Assembly: GCF_943914565.1 (NCBI RefSeq)
Contig: NZ_CALUCN010000007.1
Coordinates: 62,001 to 126,000 of the forward strand
DNA: 64,000 nt
Direction of reading: 5' to 3'
Source of the DNA: an uncultured Tessaracoccus sp.
GTDB lineage: Bacteria; Actinomycetota; Actinomycetes; Propionibacteriales; Propionibacteriaceae
Part shown: piece after piece, positions 25,746 to 34,373 of the stretch
Numbering within the stretch: the first letter of the stretch is position 1
How the letters are laid out: each line of letters begins with the position of its first letter
Position numbers and translations under genes: made by a program
Notes under the pieces: model-generated
What the model was told of the DNA's origin: nothing
Seen by the model: the letters and a program-made list of their open reading frames with translations, nothing else
Database searches by the model: none

Positions 25746-26767
25746 GCGAGCCAGAGCTCCCGCCACTGCGGCAGCCCGGCCGCGCGGTCAGGCACGGCCC
25801 TGGCCACCGTCGGGGCGACGGGGGCGAAGGCCGCGAGCGCGTCGGCCATCACCTGCAGGGCGAGCGCCCGCCCGGGGCAGGCGTGGGAGCCGACGCCGAA
25901 CGCGAGCTGCGACACCGCCGCCGGCTGGGGCCGGTCGACGTCCGGGTCCGGCCCGGCGATCGCGGGGAGGAGGTGCAGCAGCAGCTGGGTGCCGGCCGGG
26001 AAGCGGCGTCCGTCCACCTCGCCGGTGTCGGCGGCGGTGCGTGGCAGCAGGGGGCTCGGCGCCAGCACCCGGGCGAGCTCGGCGGCGAGGGTCGACGGGT
26101 CCCTGGCTGCCGCGCCCCACAGGCGGTCGTCGGCGCACCAGGCGAGTGCCCGTGGCACGGCGGAGAGCAGCGTCGTCGTGGCGGCGGTGGCGAGCATCGC
26201 GTCGGCGACGGTGAGGCCGGGGACGAGCCGCTCGAGCTCGTCGGTGAGGCCTCGCGGGGCCCGCCCGCGCAGGTGGCCCGCGACCGAGCGGCTCGCCACG
26301 CGGCGCGTCGCGGCGGTGAGGTCGAGCGCGAACTGCCTGGTGGGTGCCACGCCCAGCATCGGGGCGGTGAGGAGCCCTGCCATGAGCCGGGCCATGGTGA
26401 CGGCGTCGACGGGCTCGTGACGGATCGCGGCCACCGTCTCCTCGAGGACGCCACGCCACAACGGCTGGAGCTCGCGGATGCCGTCGCGGCCGAGCAGGCG
26501 CCCGAGCGCCCGCCTCGAGGCGCGGTGCCCGGCGCCCTCGCCGTCGAACCAGCTCTCCCCCGCGCTGCCCTCGCGCTGGACGAGCCCGCCGGTGGTGCGC
26601 GCGTCCGACCGGTCGAGCGGCACCGCGGTGAGCACGTGCCGCACGCCCTCGGCCGAGTCGACGACGATCCGGCCCGGCAGCGGCACCCGCCGCCCGAGCT
26701 CGAGCGCGAGGAACACCAGCGGGTGCGACGCCCAGTGCACCAGCCGGTCCCGCGTGCGCGCCCTCAT
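25742..26767 (-). CDS. Cytochrome P450, short and with altered I-helix
   Basis: The 341-residue protein has the haem Cys loop FGVGSHACPG near its C-terminus and an ExxR (ELAR) in the K helix, so it is a P450. It is about 50 residues shorter than usual. The I-helix reads ATAATTT where most have A-G-x-E/D-T-T, so the acidic residue of oxygen activation is missing while the Thr remains. This suggests an unusual reaction or peroxide use. Its start overlaps the ligase stop as ATGA. Confidence 0.85.
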   Translation of the reverse strand: MRARTRDRLVHWASHPLVFLALELGRRVPLPGRIVVDSAEGVRHVLTAVPLDRSDARTTGGLVQREGSAGESWFDGEGAGHRASRRALGRLLGRDGIRELQPLWRGVLEETVAAIRHEPVDAVTMARLMAGLLTAPMLGVAPTRQFALDLTAATRRVASRSVAGHLRGRAPRGLTDELERLVPGLTVADAMLATAATTTLLSAVPRALAWCADDRLWGAAARDPSTLAAELARVLAPSPLLPRTAADTGEVDGRRFPAGTQLLLHLLPAIAGPDPDVDRPQPAAVSQLAFGVGSHACPGRALALQVMADALAAFAPVAPTVARAVPDRAAGLPQWRELWLA

Positions 26768-28146
26768 GCCAGCCGCTCCTGCACGAGCGCCCTCGCCGCC
26801 GCGCGGTCCGGCTTGTCCGAGCGGCCCGAGGTGGGCACCTCGTCGAGCACGACGGCGTCGAGGCGCAGCCCCAACTCGCGAGCTCTGCGGATGAGCCGCC
26901 GCTCGAGGTCTCCCGGCGCGCCGGTGGGCTGCGCGAGGAGCACGAGGCGTTCGTCGGCGTCCTCGCCGGGGATCCCGAGCAGGAGCGCGACGTCGACCCC
27001 GTCGAGCGTGAGGCGCGGCTCGTACAGGCCCGGGTAGATGTTGGTGGCGCCTTGGAGGATCATGTCCTTCGTGCGGCCGCGTAGCCACAGCTCGCGGCCG
27101 TCGAGGTGCGCGAGGTCGCCGGTGGGCACCTCGTCGACCCAGCTGCCGTCGACCCGCCGGGGCGCCATCGACGTGCCTGCGAGGATCAGCTCGTCGCCCT
27201 CGACGCGCGCCTCGACGCCGTCGAACAGCCGCCCGGCGTGGTCGCCGAGCGGGTCGTCGGCGTCCTTGTTGCTCGACTCGACCGCCGCGACAGGGAACAC
27301 CTCCGTCATTGCGTACACGCCCCACGCCTCACTCGCGCCCGCGCCGCGCAGCCGGCCCAACAGCTCGGCCGTCACCGGCGCCGACCCGGCGAAGGTCCGG
27401 CCCGTGACCGTGCCGCCCGCCGCGAGCAGGGCCCGCCACCTCGGCGGAGTGAGGTACGTGTGCGAGGGGCGCCACCGTCGGAGCTGCTTCGCGAGCGCCG
27501 CCGGGCGCGACGCGGGCCGCAGCACCGGCAGCCCGAGCGCGATGGCGGGCAGCATCGCGAAGAACGTGTCCGCGACGACGGGCCCCTCGGCGTGCGCGTC
27601 GAACAGCGATGCGACCATCCCGAACCCGGCGTCGAGCGAGGCGAGGCTGTGCACCACGCCGGTGGGATCGTCGGTGGTGCCGGAGGTGAACACGCAGAGC
27701 GCGGACTGCTCGGGCGTGAGCGCGAACCGACGCACCTGCGCCCCGCCGACGTCGTCAATCGCGACGACCTCCGGCCAGATGCGCCAGTCGGGCAGCCCGA
27801 GAGGCCTGCGCAGCCAGCCCGGCCCCTTGAGCGCGAACCGCAGCCATGGCTCCGCCACGACGACGTCCGGCACCGCTGCCTCCAGCCGGCCCTGCACGAG
27901 CTCGGTGCCGCCGCGCGGGTCGACGAGGTCCAGCCGCACGCCCATCCCGACGGCGGCCAGGGCGAACGCGAGTGTCGCCGGCCCGGGGCGCGCGACGAGC
28001 GCGACGTTGCGCGGGTTGCGCGCCCGGAGCCCACCGGCGAACGTCCAGACGAGGTCCGCGAACTCCGCGCGCGTGATGCGGTCCCGCCCCAGGAAGACCA
28101 GCGCGTCCGGGCGGGCGCGCAGGTCCTGCAGCAACTCCTCGATCAT
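26764..28146 (-). CDS. AMP-dependent acyl-CoA synthetase/ligase (OleC-like possibility)
   Basis: The 460-residue adenylate-forming enzyme shows CVFTSGTTDDPTGVVHS (A3), YAMTEVFP (A5), PTGDLAH and GRTKDMI (A7-A8) and the C-terminal catalytic Lys in SGRSDKPDR. In A3 the usual Lys after Pro is Thr. It should activate a carboxylate, probably a fatty or beta-hydroxy acid made by the adjacent ketoacyl synthase. ATG 28146 has a strong GGAGGAGG site and overlaps the GT2 stop by ATGA. Substrate is not inferable. Confidence 0.86.
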   Translation of the reverse strand: MIEELLQDLRARPDALVFLGRDRITRAEFADLVWTFAGGLRARNPRNVALVARPGPATLAFALAAVGMGVRLDLVDPRGGTELVQGRLEAAVPDVVVAEPWLRFALKGPGWLRRPLGLPDWRIWPEVVAIDDVGGAQVRRFALTPEQSALCVFTSGTTDDPTGVVHSLASLDAGFGMVASLFDAHAEGPVVADTFFAMLPAIALGLPVLRPASRPAALAKQLRRWRPSHTYLTPPRWRALLAAGGTVTGRTFAGSAPVTAELLGRLRGAGASEAWGVYAMTEVFPVAAVESSNKDADDPLGDHAGRLFDGVEARVEGDELILAGTSMAPRRVDGSWVDEVPTGDLAHLDGRELWLRGRTKDMILQGATNIYPGLYEPRLTLDGVDVALLLGIPGEDADERLVLLAQPTGAPGDLERRLIRRARELGLRLDAVVLDEVPTSGRSDKPDRAAARALVQERLA

Positions 28147-28874
28147 CGGGGGTCCTCCTCCCTGCCCCGGGCGCCGTGGCCCAGGTACCAGCGCGCGGTG
28201 CCGATCGCGCCCATCGCGCGCAGCCGCCTCGTCGAGTTCGCCGAGACCATGTCGCGGGCCTGCACGATGCGGGGCGTCGTCGCGCGCATGCGGTTCAGGA
28301 ACGTCCGGTCGGTGGGCGCCCCGCGCCGGGGCCACCCGCCCGATGCGACGTAGGCTTCCGCCCGCACGGCCATGTTGTTGCCGGCGTGCATGCGGTACGG
28401 CGAGCGGTACTGCGGGCCGCGGTTGGCGGGCCGCCACCGCCCGAACCACGCCGCGAGCCGCACCTGGCCGGCGAACAGTGCCCGTTCCCACCAGCCGCAC
28501 TCGTCGCGCCGCGCGGTGATGGCCCCGCACACGAGGTCGGCCCCGGCCTCGACCGCGCGCCTCGCCGCCGCGAACCAGCCGGGCTCGGGGAGGCAGTCGG
28601 CGTCGGTGCGCGCGAACCACGCCTCGCCGTCGGCGATCAGCCGGCGGGCGCCCGTGTCCGCGGCGCACCCCACCCCCTTCGCCGGCTCGACGACGACCTC
28701 GACCGGGAACGGCGCGTCCGCTGCGAATGTCCGGACCACCGTGGTGGTGTCGTCGGTGGAGCCGTTGTCCACGACGAGCAGTCGGAAGTCGAGGTCCGTC
28801 TGCCGCGCGAGCGCCTCGAGCGTCGCGCCGATGCCGCGGGCCTCGTTGTACGCGGGGATGAGCACGGCCGCCAT
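28143..28874 (-). CDS. Glycosyltransferase family 2
   Basis: The 243-residue GT-A fold protein has AVLIPAYNEARGIGATLEAL, VVDNGSTDDT and a DxD in ARTDADCLP. It has no obvious membrane anchor. Its start shares one base with the ketoacyl synthase stop (TGATG) and its stop overlaps the ligase start. Such tight packing makes it part of the same pathway, perhaps glycosylating the lipid product. Donor and acceptor are unknown. Confidence 0.87.
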   Translation of the reverse strand: MAAVLIPAYNEARGIGATLEALARQTDLDFRLLVVDNGSTDDTTTVVRTFAADAPFPVEVVVEPAKGVGCAADTGARRLIADGEAWFARTDADCLPEPGWFAAARRAVEAGADLVCGAITARRDECGWWERALFAGQVRLAAWFGRWRPANRGPQYRSPYRMHAGNNMAVRAEAYVASGGWPRRGAPTDRTFLNRMRATTPRIVQARDMVSANSTRRLRAMGAIGTARWYLGHGARGREEDPR

Positions 28875-29866
28875 CACACGCTCCACGGGCAGGCGGCGAT
28901 CGAGATGCCGCCGCCCAACCCGACGAACAGGCACCGGTCCCCCGGGCGCAGCTCGTCCCAGCACCGCGCGAGCTGGATCGGCAACGAGGCCGCGGCGACG
29001 TTGCCCAGCTCCTCGACGGTCTCGACCAGCTGGCCCCGGGTCACCCCGGTCATCGCGCAGAACCGCTCCCGGTACGGCACCGTCACCTGGTGGACGAACA
29101 CCCGCCGCACGTCGGCCATCCGCCACCCCTCGCGGCGCAGCGCCCGGTCGACGAGCCCCGGGCCGGCCGCCTCGAACGCGGCGCGCAGCTCGACGCCGGC
29201 GCCGGTGAAGTGCATGGCCTCCTGCTCGAACGGCCGTCGTGACCCGCCGCCGAAGATGCCGCCGACCGCCCAGTGCTCCGGGTGGGACTCCGCCATGGCC
29301 GCGCCCAGCCCCGGGCCCGCCCCGCGCGCGAGCACGACGGCCGCGCCCGCGTCGCCGAACGTGTAACCGGCGAAGTGCGTGGCGAAGGCGCCGAGATCGC
29401 CCAGCTCCCAACGGATCGAGCGCGTGGGTGTCTCCCCGACGACGACCAGCGCTCGCTCGTATCCCCCGGCCAGGAGCAGGGACCGGGCGACCTCGATGCC
29501 GTTGATCGCCGAGTTGCACGCGTTGGTGACGTCGAAGACCTGGCCGGTGATCCCCAGCTCGTGCGCGACGACGTGGGCCGTCGCCGGCTCGACGAAGTCC
29601 CGCGACGCGGCGGCGAACACCAGCAGGTCCACGTCGGCCGCATCGACGGCGGCGCGCTCGAGTGCCCGGACACCGGCCCGGGCGGCGAGGGTCGAGGCGT
29701 ACTCGTCGTCGGCCGCGACGTGCCGGCGGTCGATGCCGGTGGTGCGGCGCAGGATGCCGCGCGGGAGTCGCACGCCCGAGGCCTCGCGGATGCGGTCCTC
29801 GACCTCCTCGGAGGTCAGCACGGCCGAGGGCAGCGCCTCCGCCGCCCCGAGGAGGGTCACCGCCAT
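28874..29866 (-). CDS. 3-oxoacyl-ACP synthase III family protein (FabH/OleA-like)
   Basis: The 330-residue thiolase-fold enzyme has the catalytic Cys in VTNACNSAINGIE (about residue 118), His in VFVHQVTVPY and Asn in ELGNVAAASLP, the FabH-type Cys-His-Asn triad. It lies outside the fab genes, directly after the SPFH gene and before a glycosyltransferase and ligase. A specialised condensing role like OleA is therefore more likely than primary fatty acid initiation. The ATG is adjacent to the SPFH stop, with no gap. Confidence 0.88.
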   Translation of the reverse strand: MAVTLLGAAEALPSAVLTSEEVEDRIREASGVRLPRGILRRTTGIDRRHVAADDEYASTLAARAGVRALERAAVDAADVDLLVFAAASRDFVEPATAHVVAHELGITGQVFDVTNACNSAINGIEVARSLLLAGGYERALVVVGETPTRSIRWELGDLGAFATHFAGYTFGDAGAAVVLARGAGPGLGAAMAESHPEHWAVGGIFGGGSRRPFEQEAMHFTGAGVELRAAFEAAGPGLVDRALRREGWRMADVRRVFVHQVTVPYRERFCAMTGVTRGQLVETVEELGNVAAASLPIQLARCWDELRPGDRCLFVGLGGGISIAACPWSV

Positions 29867-31105
29867 CTACTGCCCAGCAGGGGGTTCGTCCGCGGCTCGG
29901 GCAGGGCCGCCGAGCTGCGAGCGCTGGCCACCCAGCTGCGCCGGTCCGGGCTGGCCACCCAGCTGCGCAGGCCCCGGCTGGCCGCCCAGCTGCGCAGGTC
30001 CGGACTGACCGCCACCGACCTTCGGCTGGCGCTTGCGCGGCTTGCCCTGCTGGTCGAGCGACCGGGCCTCCTCGATCGCGGCCTGCACGGTCTCGTCGGA
30101 CTTCGCGCGGTCCTTCTCGGTCTGCTCCTCGATCTCGGCCTGCACGTCGATCTTCTCCGGCGGGCTGAACTTCCGCACCCCCTCGGAGACGAATCGGCGC
30201 ACCTCGCCGCCACCCTCGCCACCGACGGCGCTGCCGAGCCCCTTCAGCGCGTCGTTGAGCTCGGAGGGCACGACCCACACCTTGTTGGAGTCGCCCTTGG
30301 CGAGCTGCGGGAGCATCTGCATGTACTGGTACGCCAGCAGCGCCTGGTCGGGTTCGCCGGCGTGGATGGCCTGGAACACCGTCGTGATGGCCTGCGCCTC
30401 GCCCTCGGCTCGCAGCATCGCCGACTGGCGGTCGGCCTGGGCGCGCAGCACCGCGGCCTCCCGCTCGCCCTGTGCACGGAGGATCGCCGACTCGCGGTCG
30501 CCGCCGGCGTTCAGGATCTGCGACTGCCGCTGGCCCTCGGCGAGCAGGATCTGCGCACGCTTGTCGCGCTCGGCGCGGGCGCCCTTCTCCATCGCGTCGC
30601 GGATCGTGGCCGGCGGCTCGATCGAGCGCAGCTCGACGCGGTTGACCTTGATGCCCCACTTGCCGGTGGCCTCGTCGAGCACGGCGCGCAGCCGCTGGTT
30701 GATCTCCTCACGCGACGTGAGCGTGGCCTCCAGGTCCATGCCGCCGATGATGTTGCGCAGCGTCGTCATGGTGAGCTGCTCGATCGCGGCGCGGTAGTCC
30801 TGCGCCTCGTAGGCGGCCGCGCGCGGCTCGACGATCTGGAAGTAGATCACCGAGTCGATCGAGACCATGAGGTTGTCCTCGGTGATGACGCCCTGCGGCG
30901 GGAACGACACCACCTGCTCACGCATGTCGAGCAGGTACGCGGTGCGGTCGAACAACGGCAGGATCAGGTGCGGTCCGGGGCTCAGCACCTTGTGCAGCTT
31001 GCCGAGCCGCTCCACGATGGCCACCTGCTGCTGGCGGATGATCTTCAGACTCATGCCGAGCAGCAGGACCACGAGGATCACGAGACCGATGGCGAAGTAC
31101 TCCAT
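29867..31105 (-). CDS. SPFH/Band 7 (stomatin-like) membrane protein
   Basis: The 412-residue protein has one N-terminal membrane helix (FAIGLVILVVLLLGMSL), the SPFH domain (QQQVAIVERLGK, SFPPQGVITEDNL, LRNIIGGMDLE) and a long coiled coil of repeated RAQGEREAA-type units. It ends with a low-complexity tail of about 45 residues holding three GPAQLGGQP repeats. SPFH proteins scaffold membrane microdomains or regulate proteases and pair with NfeD proteins, which is the gene just upstream. The same NfeD-SPFH pair follows the mabA-inhA locus in mycobacteria. Confidence 0.92.
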   Translation of the reverse strand: MEYFAIGLVILVVLLLGMSLKIIRQQQVAIVERLGKLHKVLSPGPHLILPLFDRTAYLLDMREQVVSFPPQGVITEDNLMVSIDSVIYFQIVEPRAAAYEAQDYRAAIEQLTMTTLRNIIGGMDLEATLTSREEINQRLRAVLDEATGKWGIKVNRVELRSIEPPATIRDAMEKGARAERDKRAQILLAEGQRQSQILNAGGDRESAILRAQGEREAAVLRAQADRQSAMLRAEGEAQAITTVFQAIHAGEPDQALLAYQYMQMLPQLAKGDSNKVWVVPSELNDALKGLGSAVGGEGGGEVRRFVSEGVRKFSPPEKIDVQAEIEEQTEKDRAKSDETVQAAIEEARSLDQQGKPRKRQPKVGGGQSGPAQLGGQPGPAQLGGQPGPAQLGGQRSQLGGPARAADEPPAGQ

Positions 31106-31123
31106 GGGATTGCCTCTCTGGGA

Positions 31124-31606
31124 TCAGGACCGGTCGGACAGTTCGTTGGTGACGGGGTGGACGAGCAGGGTGATGCCCTCGAGCCCGAACACCTCGACGC
31201 GGGCGCCGGGCTCGATGCGCACCGAGGTGTCGAAGGGCCGCGCCTCCCAGCGCTGGCCGTGCACCTGGACCTCACCGGCGTCGACGGTGATCGCGGCCGT
31301 CGCGACGCCGCTGGCGCCCACGAGCTGGTCGAGCGACGAGCGGTAGCCGGGCGAGCTGCGCACCTTCTGCAACAGCGACGGGCGCAGCAGCCCCAGCGTC
31401 ATGCCGGCGACGGCGAGCCCGACGAGCACCTGCAGCCACAACAGGCCGGGCGCGATGAACCAGACGATGCCGGCGGCCACCGCGCCGATCGCGAGCATCA
31501 GGAGCGTCAGGTCGAGGGTGAGGAGTTCGGCTGCGGCGAGGACGATCGCCAGCACACCCCAGCCGATCCAGCCGGCGTCGCGGAACCAGTCGAGCAGCGG
31601 ACCCAT
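31124..31606 (-). CDS. NfeD-like membrane protein
   Basis: The 160-residue protein has three or four N-terminal membrane helices (GWGVLAIVLAAAELLTLDL and following) and a C-terminal OB-fold domain (LVGASGVATAAITVDAGEVQV, ARVEVFGLEGITLLV). This is the short NfeD class that partners SPFH proteins. It lies 18 bases before the SPFH gene and five after the ABC ATPase stop, so all three are co-transcribed. Confidence 0.9.
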   Translation of the reverse strand: MGPLLDWFRDAGWIGWGVLAIVLAAAELLTLDLTLLMLAIGAVAAGIVWFIAPGLLWLQVLVGLAVAGMTLGLLRPSLLQKVRSSPGYRSSLDQLVGASGVATAAITVDAGEVQVHGQRWEARPFDTSVRIEPGARVEVFGLEGITLLVHPVTNELSDRS

Positions 31607-31611
31607 CGTGC

Positions 31612-32397
31612 TCAGGCCCCCCGGGCGGTCCAACGCCCGGCGTCGTGACGCACCTCGAGCGGGGTACCGAACGCGCGACTCAGGTGCTCGGAGGTGAGCG
31701 TGTCGTGCAGCGGGCCTGCGGCGATGATGCGCCCGCTGCTCATCAGCATGCAGTGCGTGATGCCGTGCGGGATCTCCTCCACGTGGTGGGTGACCATGAC
31801 CGACGCCGGCGAGTACGCGTCGGTGAACAGCGCACCGAGCGTCGCGACGAGCGCCTCGCGCCCGGCGATGTCGAGGCCGGTGGCGGGCTCGTCGAGGAGC
31901 AGCAACTCCGGGTCGGTCATCAGCGCGCGCGCCACCTGCACACGCTTCTGCTCGCCCGAGGAGAGCGTGCCGAACGTGCGGTCGGCGAAGCGGTCGATGC
32001 GGAACTGCTCCAGCAGCTGGTCCGCACGAGCGAAGTCCCAGTGGTCGTAGTCCTCCCGCCACCGGCCGACGACGGCGTGCGCGGCCGAGACGACGAGGTC
32101 CCGTACCGTCTCGTCGCCGGGAATCCGGGCGGCGAGCGAGGACGAGGTGAGACCGATGCGGGGTCGCAGCTCGAACACGTCGACCGCGCCCAGCAGTTCG
32201 CCCAGCAGGGCGACCACGCCGTCGGTGGGGTGGAGCTCGGCGGCGAGCACGCGCAGCAGCGTCGTCTTGCCCGCGCCGTTCGGGCCGATGACGACCCAAC
32301 GCTGGTCCCCGTCGATGCGCAGATCGATGTCGTCGAGCAGGACCGCCTGTCCACGTCGGACCGAGACGCCTGCCATTTCCGCGACTGGAGAAGCCAT
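31612..32397 (-). CDS. Orphan ABC transporter ATP-binding protein
   Basis: The 261-residue ATPase has Walker A GPNGAGKTT, signature LSSGEQKRVQVARAL and Walker B LLLLDEPATGLD. No permease is adjacent, so its partner is elsewhere or it acts alone. It is the first gene of the eight-gene minus-strand array that ends at 24873. A TAGGAT box ends 6 nt before its ATG, consistent with a leaderless promoter for the array. Confidence 0.88.
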   Translation of the reverse strand: MASPVAEMAGVSVRRGQAVLLDDIDLRIDGDQRWVVIGPNGAGKTTLLRVLAAELHPTDGVVALLGELLGAVDVFELRPRIGLTSSSLAARIPGDETVRDLVVSAAHAVVGRWREDYDHWDFARADQLLEQFRIDRFADRTFGTLSSGEQKRVQVARALMTDPELLLLDEPATGLDIAGREALVATLGALFTDAYSPASVMVTHHVEEIPHGITHCMLMSSGRIIAAGPLHDTLTSEHLSRAFGTPLEVRHDAGRWTARGA

Positions 32398-32403
32398 GCC
32401 GCG

Positions 32404-32409
32404 ATCCTA
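32404..32409 (-). promoter_or_regulatory. Candidate leaderless -10 box (TAGGAT) for the ABC-NfeD-SPFH-KASIII array
   Basis: TAGGAT on the minus strand ends 6 nt before the ATG at 32397. No ribosome binding site is present. It would drive all eight genes down to 24873 if no internal promoter exists. Confidence 0.5.
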
Positions 32410-32447
32410 CCGGCTGGAGCGCGGCACCGGGCCCCGCACCGCCGGGG

Positions 32448-33221
32448 TCAGGCCCCCGTCGAGTGGAGGCCGCCGTCGACGTGCAGCATCTCGCCGGTGG
32501 TGGCGGGGAACCAGTCCGACAGCAGCGCCACGACGGCGCGCGCGGCCGGCTGCGCGTCCTTGGGGTCCCAGCCGAGCGGGGCGCGCTCCCCCCAGACCGC
32601 GTTGAACGCGTCGGCGCCCGGGATCGCCTGCTTGGCGACGGTGTCGATCGGTCCGGCGGCGACGAGGTTCGAGCGGATGCCGGCGGGCCCCAGGTAGCGG
32701 GCGAGGTACCGCGACGTCGACTCCAGCGCAGCCTTCGCGACGCCCATCCAGTCGTAGGCCGGCCACGAAACGCGCGCGTCGAACGTGAGGCCGACGATCG
32801 AGCTGCCCTGCCCCATCAGGGGGCGGGCCGCCATCGCGAGGGACTTCAGCGAGTAGGCCGAGACCTGCACGGCCGTGGCGACGTCGTCCCAGTCGGTGTC
32901 GAGGAACGCCCCGCCCAGCGCGCGCTCGGGGTGCGCGAACGCGATCGAGTGCACGATCCCGTCGAGCCGGTCGCCGACGTGCGGCGCGAGCGCGTCGGGC
33001 AGGCCGTCGAGGTGCTCGGGCTCGGTGACGTCGAGCTCGAGGACGGGGATGTCGGGGTCGAGCCGCTTCGCGACGCGGGTGGCGAGGCGCAGGGCGCGGC
33101 CCGCGGCGGAGATCACGACGTTGGCGCCCTCCTGGCGGGCGACGTCGGCCACCGCGTAGGCGATCGAGGTGTCGAGGGTGACACCGGTGACGAGGATGGT
33201 CTTGCCGTCGAGGATTCCCAT
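32448..33221 (-). CDS. fabI: Enoyl-[acyl-carrier-protein] reductase (NADH), InhA/FabI type
   Basis: This enzyme does the last reduction of fatty acid elongation. The 257-residue SDR-fold protein opens MGILDGKTILVTGV as InhA does, has SIAFAHPERALGG and the catalytic YDWMGVAK (Y-x6-K), the spacing diagnostic for FabI/InhA. ATG 33221 has an AGGAG site. It lies 27 bases after the fabG stop; together they equal the mycobacterial mabA-inhA pair. Confidence 0.94.
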   Translation of the reverse strand: MGILDGKTILVTGVTLDTSIAYAVADVARQEGANVVISAAGRALRLATRVAKRLDPDIPVLELDVTEPEHLDGLPDALAPHVGDRLDGIVHSIAFAHPERALGGAFLDTDWDDVATAVQVSAYSLKSLAMAARPLMGQGSSIVGLTFDARVSWPAYDWMGVAKAALESTSRYLARYLGPAGIRSNLVAAGPIDTVAKQAIPGADAFNAVWGERAPLGWDPKDAQPAARAVVALLSDWFPATTGEMLHVDGGLHSTGA

Positions 33222-33248
33222 GGTGCAGCTCCTGGTGTGTCGGGGTGG

Positions 33249-33956
33249 TCAGTGTCCCATGCCGATGCCGCCGTCGACGGGGAGCACGGCGCCGGAGACG
33301 TAGCGTGCCTCGTCGGAGGCGAGGAATCGCGCGGCGGCCGCGACGTCGTCGACGGTGCCGAACCGGCCCGCGGGGATGTGCTGGGCGTGCTGCCGGACGG
33401 TCTCCTCGTCGAGCGCGCTGGTCATGTCGGTCTCGATGAAGCCGGGGGTGATCACGTTGCAGGTGATGCCGCGGCCGCCCAGCTCGCGGGTGACGCTGCG
33501 GGCGAGGCCGACGAGGCCCGCCTTGGACGCGGCATAGTTTGTCTGGCCGGGGTTGCCCATGAGGCCCACCACCGACGAGATGAGCACGATGCGGCCGAAG
33601 CGGGCGCGCACCATGGGCCGGCTCGCGCGCCGGACGACGCGGAACGCGCCGGTGAGGTTGGTGTCCAGCACCTGGGCCCAGTCGTCGTCGGACATGCGCA
33701 TGAGCAGCCCGTCCTTCGTGATGCCGGCGTTGGCGACGAGCACCTCGACGGCGCCCAGCTCGGCCTCGACGCGCTCGAACGCCTCGTCCACCGACGCCTG
33801 GTCGGTGACGTCGCAGCGGACGCCGAGCACCCCGTCGGGCACGTCGCCGGAGCGGTGGGTGGCGGCGACGCGGTACCCGGCGTCGCGGAAGGACTCGGCG
33901 ATCGCGCGGCCGATGCCGCGGGACCCGCCGGTGACGAGGACTGTTCTGGAGGACAT
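33249..33956 (-). CDS. fabG: 3-oxoacyl-[acyl-carrier-protein] reductase
   Basis: The 235-residue classical SDR has the NADP motif TGGSRGIGRAIA, NAGITKDGLLMRM typical of FabG, SSVVGLMGNPGQTNYAASK (Ser, Tyr, Lys) and TPGFIETDMT. It reduces beta-ketoacyl-ACP. It is first in the fabG-fabI operon. A TAGGTT box ends 6 nt before the ATG. The divergent DUF3099 gene lies 87 bases away. Confidence 0.94.
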   Translation of the reverse strand: MSSRTVLVTGGSRGIGRAIAESFRDAGYRVAATHRSGDVPDGVLGVRCDVTDQASVDEAFERVEAELGAVEVLVANAGITKDGLLMRMSDDDWAQVLDTNLTGAFRVVRRASRPMVRARFGRIVLISSVVGLMGNPGQTNYAASKAGLVGLARSVTRELGGRGITCNVITPGFIETDMTSALDEETVRQHAQHIPAGRFGTVDDVAAAARFLASDEARYVSGAVLPVDGGIGMGH

Positions 33957-33962
33957 GTGAGC

Positions 33963-33968
33963 AACCTA
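33963..33968 (-). promoter_or_regulatory. Candidate leaderless -10 box (TAGGTT) for fabG-fabI
   Basis: TAGGTT on the minus strand ends 6 nt before the fabG ATG and no ribosome binding site lies between. It is back to back with the DUF3099 promoter. Confidence 0.5.
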
Positions 33969-34030
33969 CCCGAGCCGCGCGGGGGTCCGGATTGTCGGTT
34001 CTCCACAGTGTTTCCCGCTCGCGTTCGGAG

Positions 34031-34036
34031 TACGCT
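34031..34036 (+). promoter_or_regulatory. Candidate leaderless -10 box (TACGCT) for DUF3099-SURF1
   Basis: TACGCT ends 7 nt before the ATG at 34044, the same hexamer and spacing as before the lipoprotein gene at 3101 and the ABC gene at 58194. Confidence 0.55.
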
Positions 34037-34043
34037 GGCCCGC

Positions 34044-34373
34044 ATGGCCAGGCGCGATGACGAACGGGTGATCACCACCGCGTCCTCGCGCGGCCGCTCG
34101 CTCGACGTCGAGGAACGGCAACGTCGCTACACGATCTCCATGACCGTGCGGACCGTGTGCTTCCTGCTGTTCCTCGTGGTGCCCGGCTGGTGGAAGATCG
34201 TCGCCCTCGCCGGCGCCGCGCTGATCCCGGCGTTCGCCGTGGTGCTCGCCAACGGTGAGGACCACCGGCCGGCCGTCGTCGAGCCCGAGGACGACGACCG
34301 GTCCGCGGGGCCCCGGGCGCTCCCCCGGGGGCCCGTGATCCGAGGAGACGTGGAGGACGTGGAGCAGGAATGA
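34044..34373 (+). CDS. DUF3099 family small membrane protein
   Basis: The 109-residue product has the DUF3099 pattern: an N-terminal VITTASSRG, then RQRRYTISMTVRTVCFLLF and two membrane helices ending near FAVVLANG. The C-terminal tail is acidic and Pro-rich. Function is unknown. Its stop overlaps the SURF1 start as ATGA, so the two are translated together. Confidence 0.85.
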   Translation: MARRDDERVITTASSRGRSLDVEERQRRYTISMTVRTVCFLLFLVVPGWWKIVALAGAALIPAFAVVLANGEDHRPAVVEPEDDDRSAGPRALPRGPVIRGDVEDVEQE

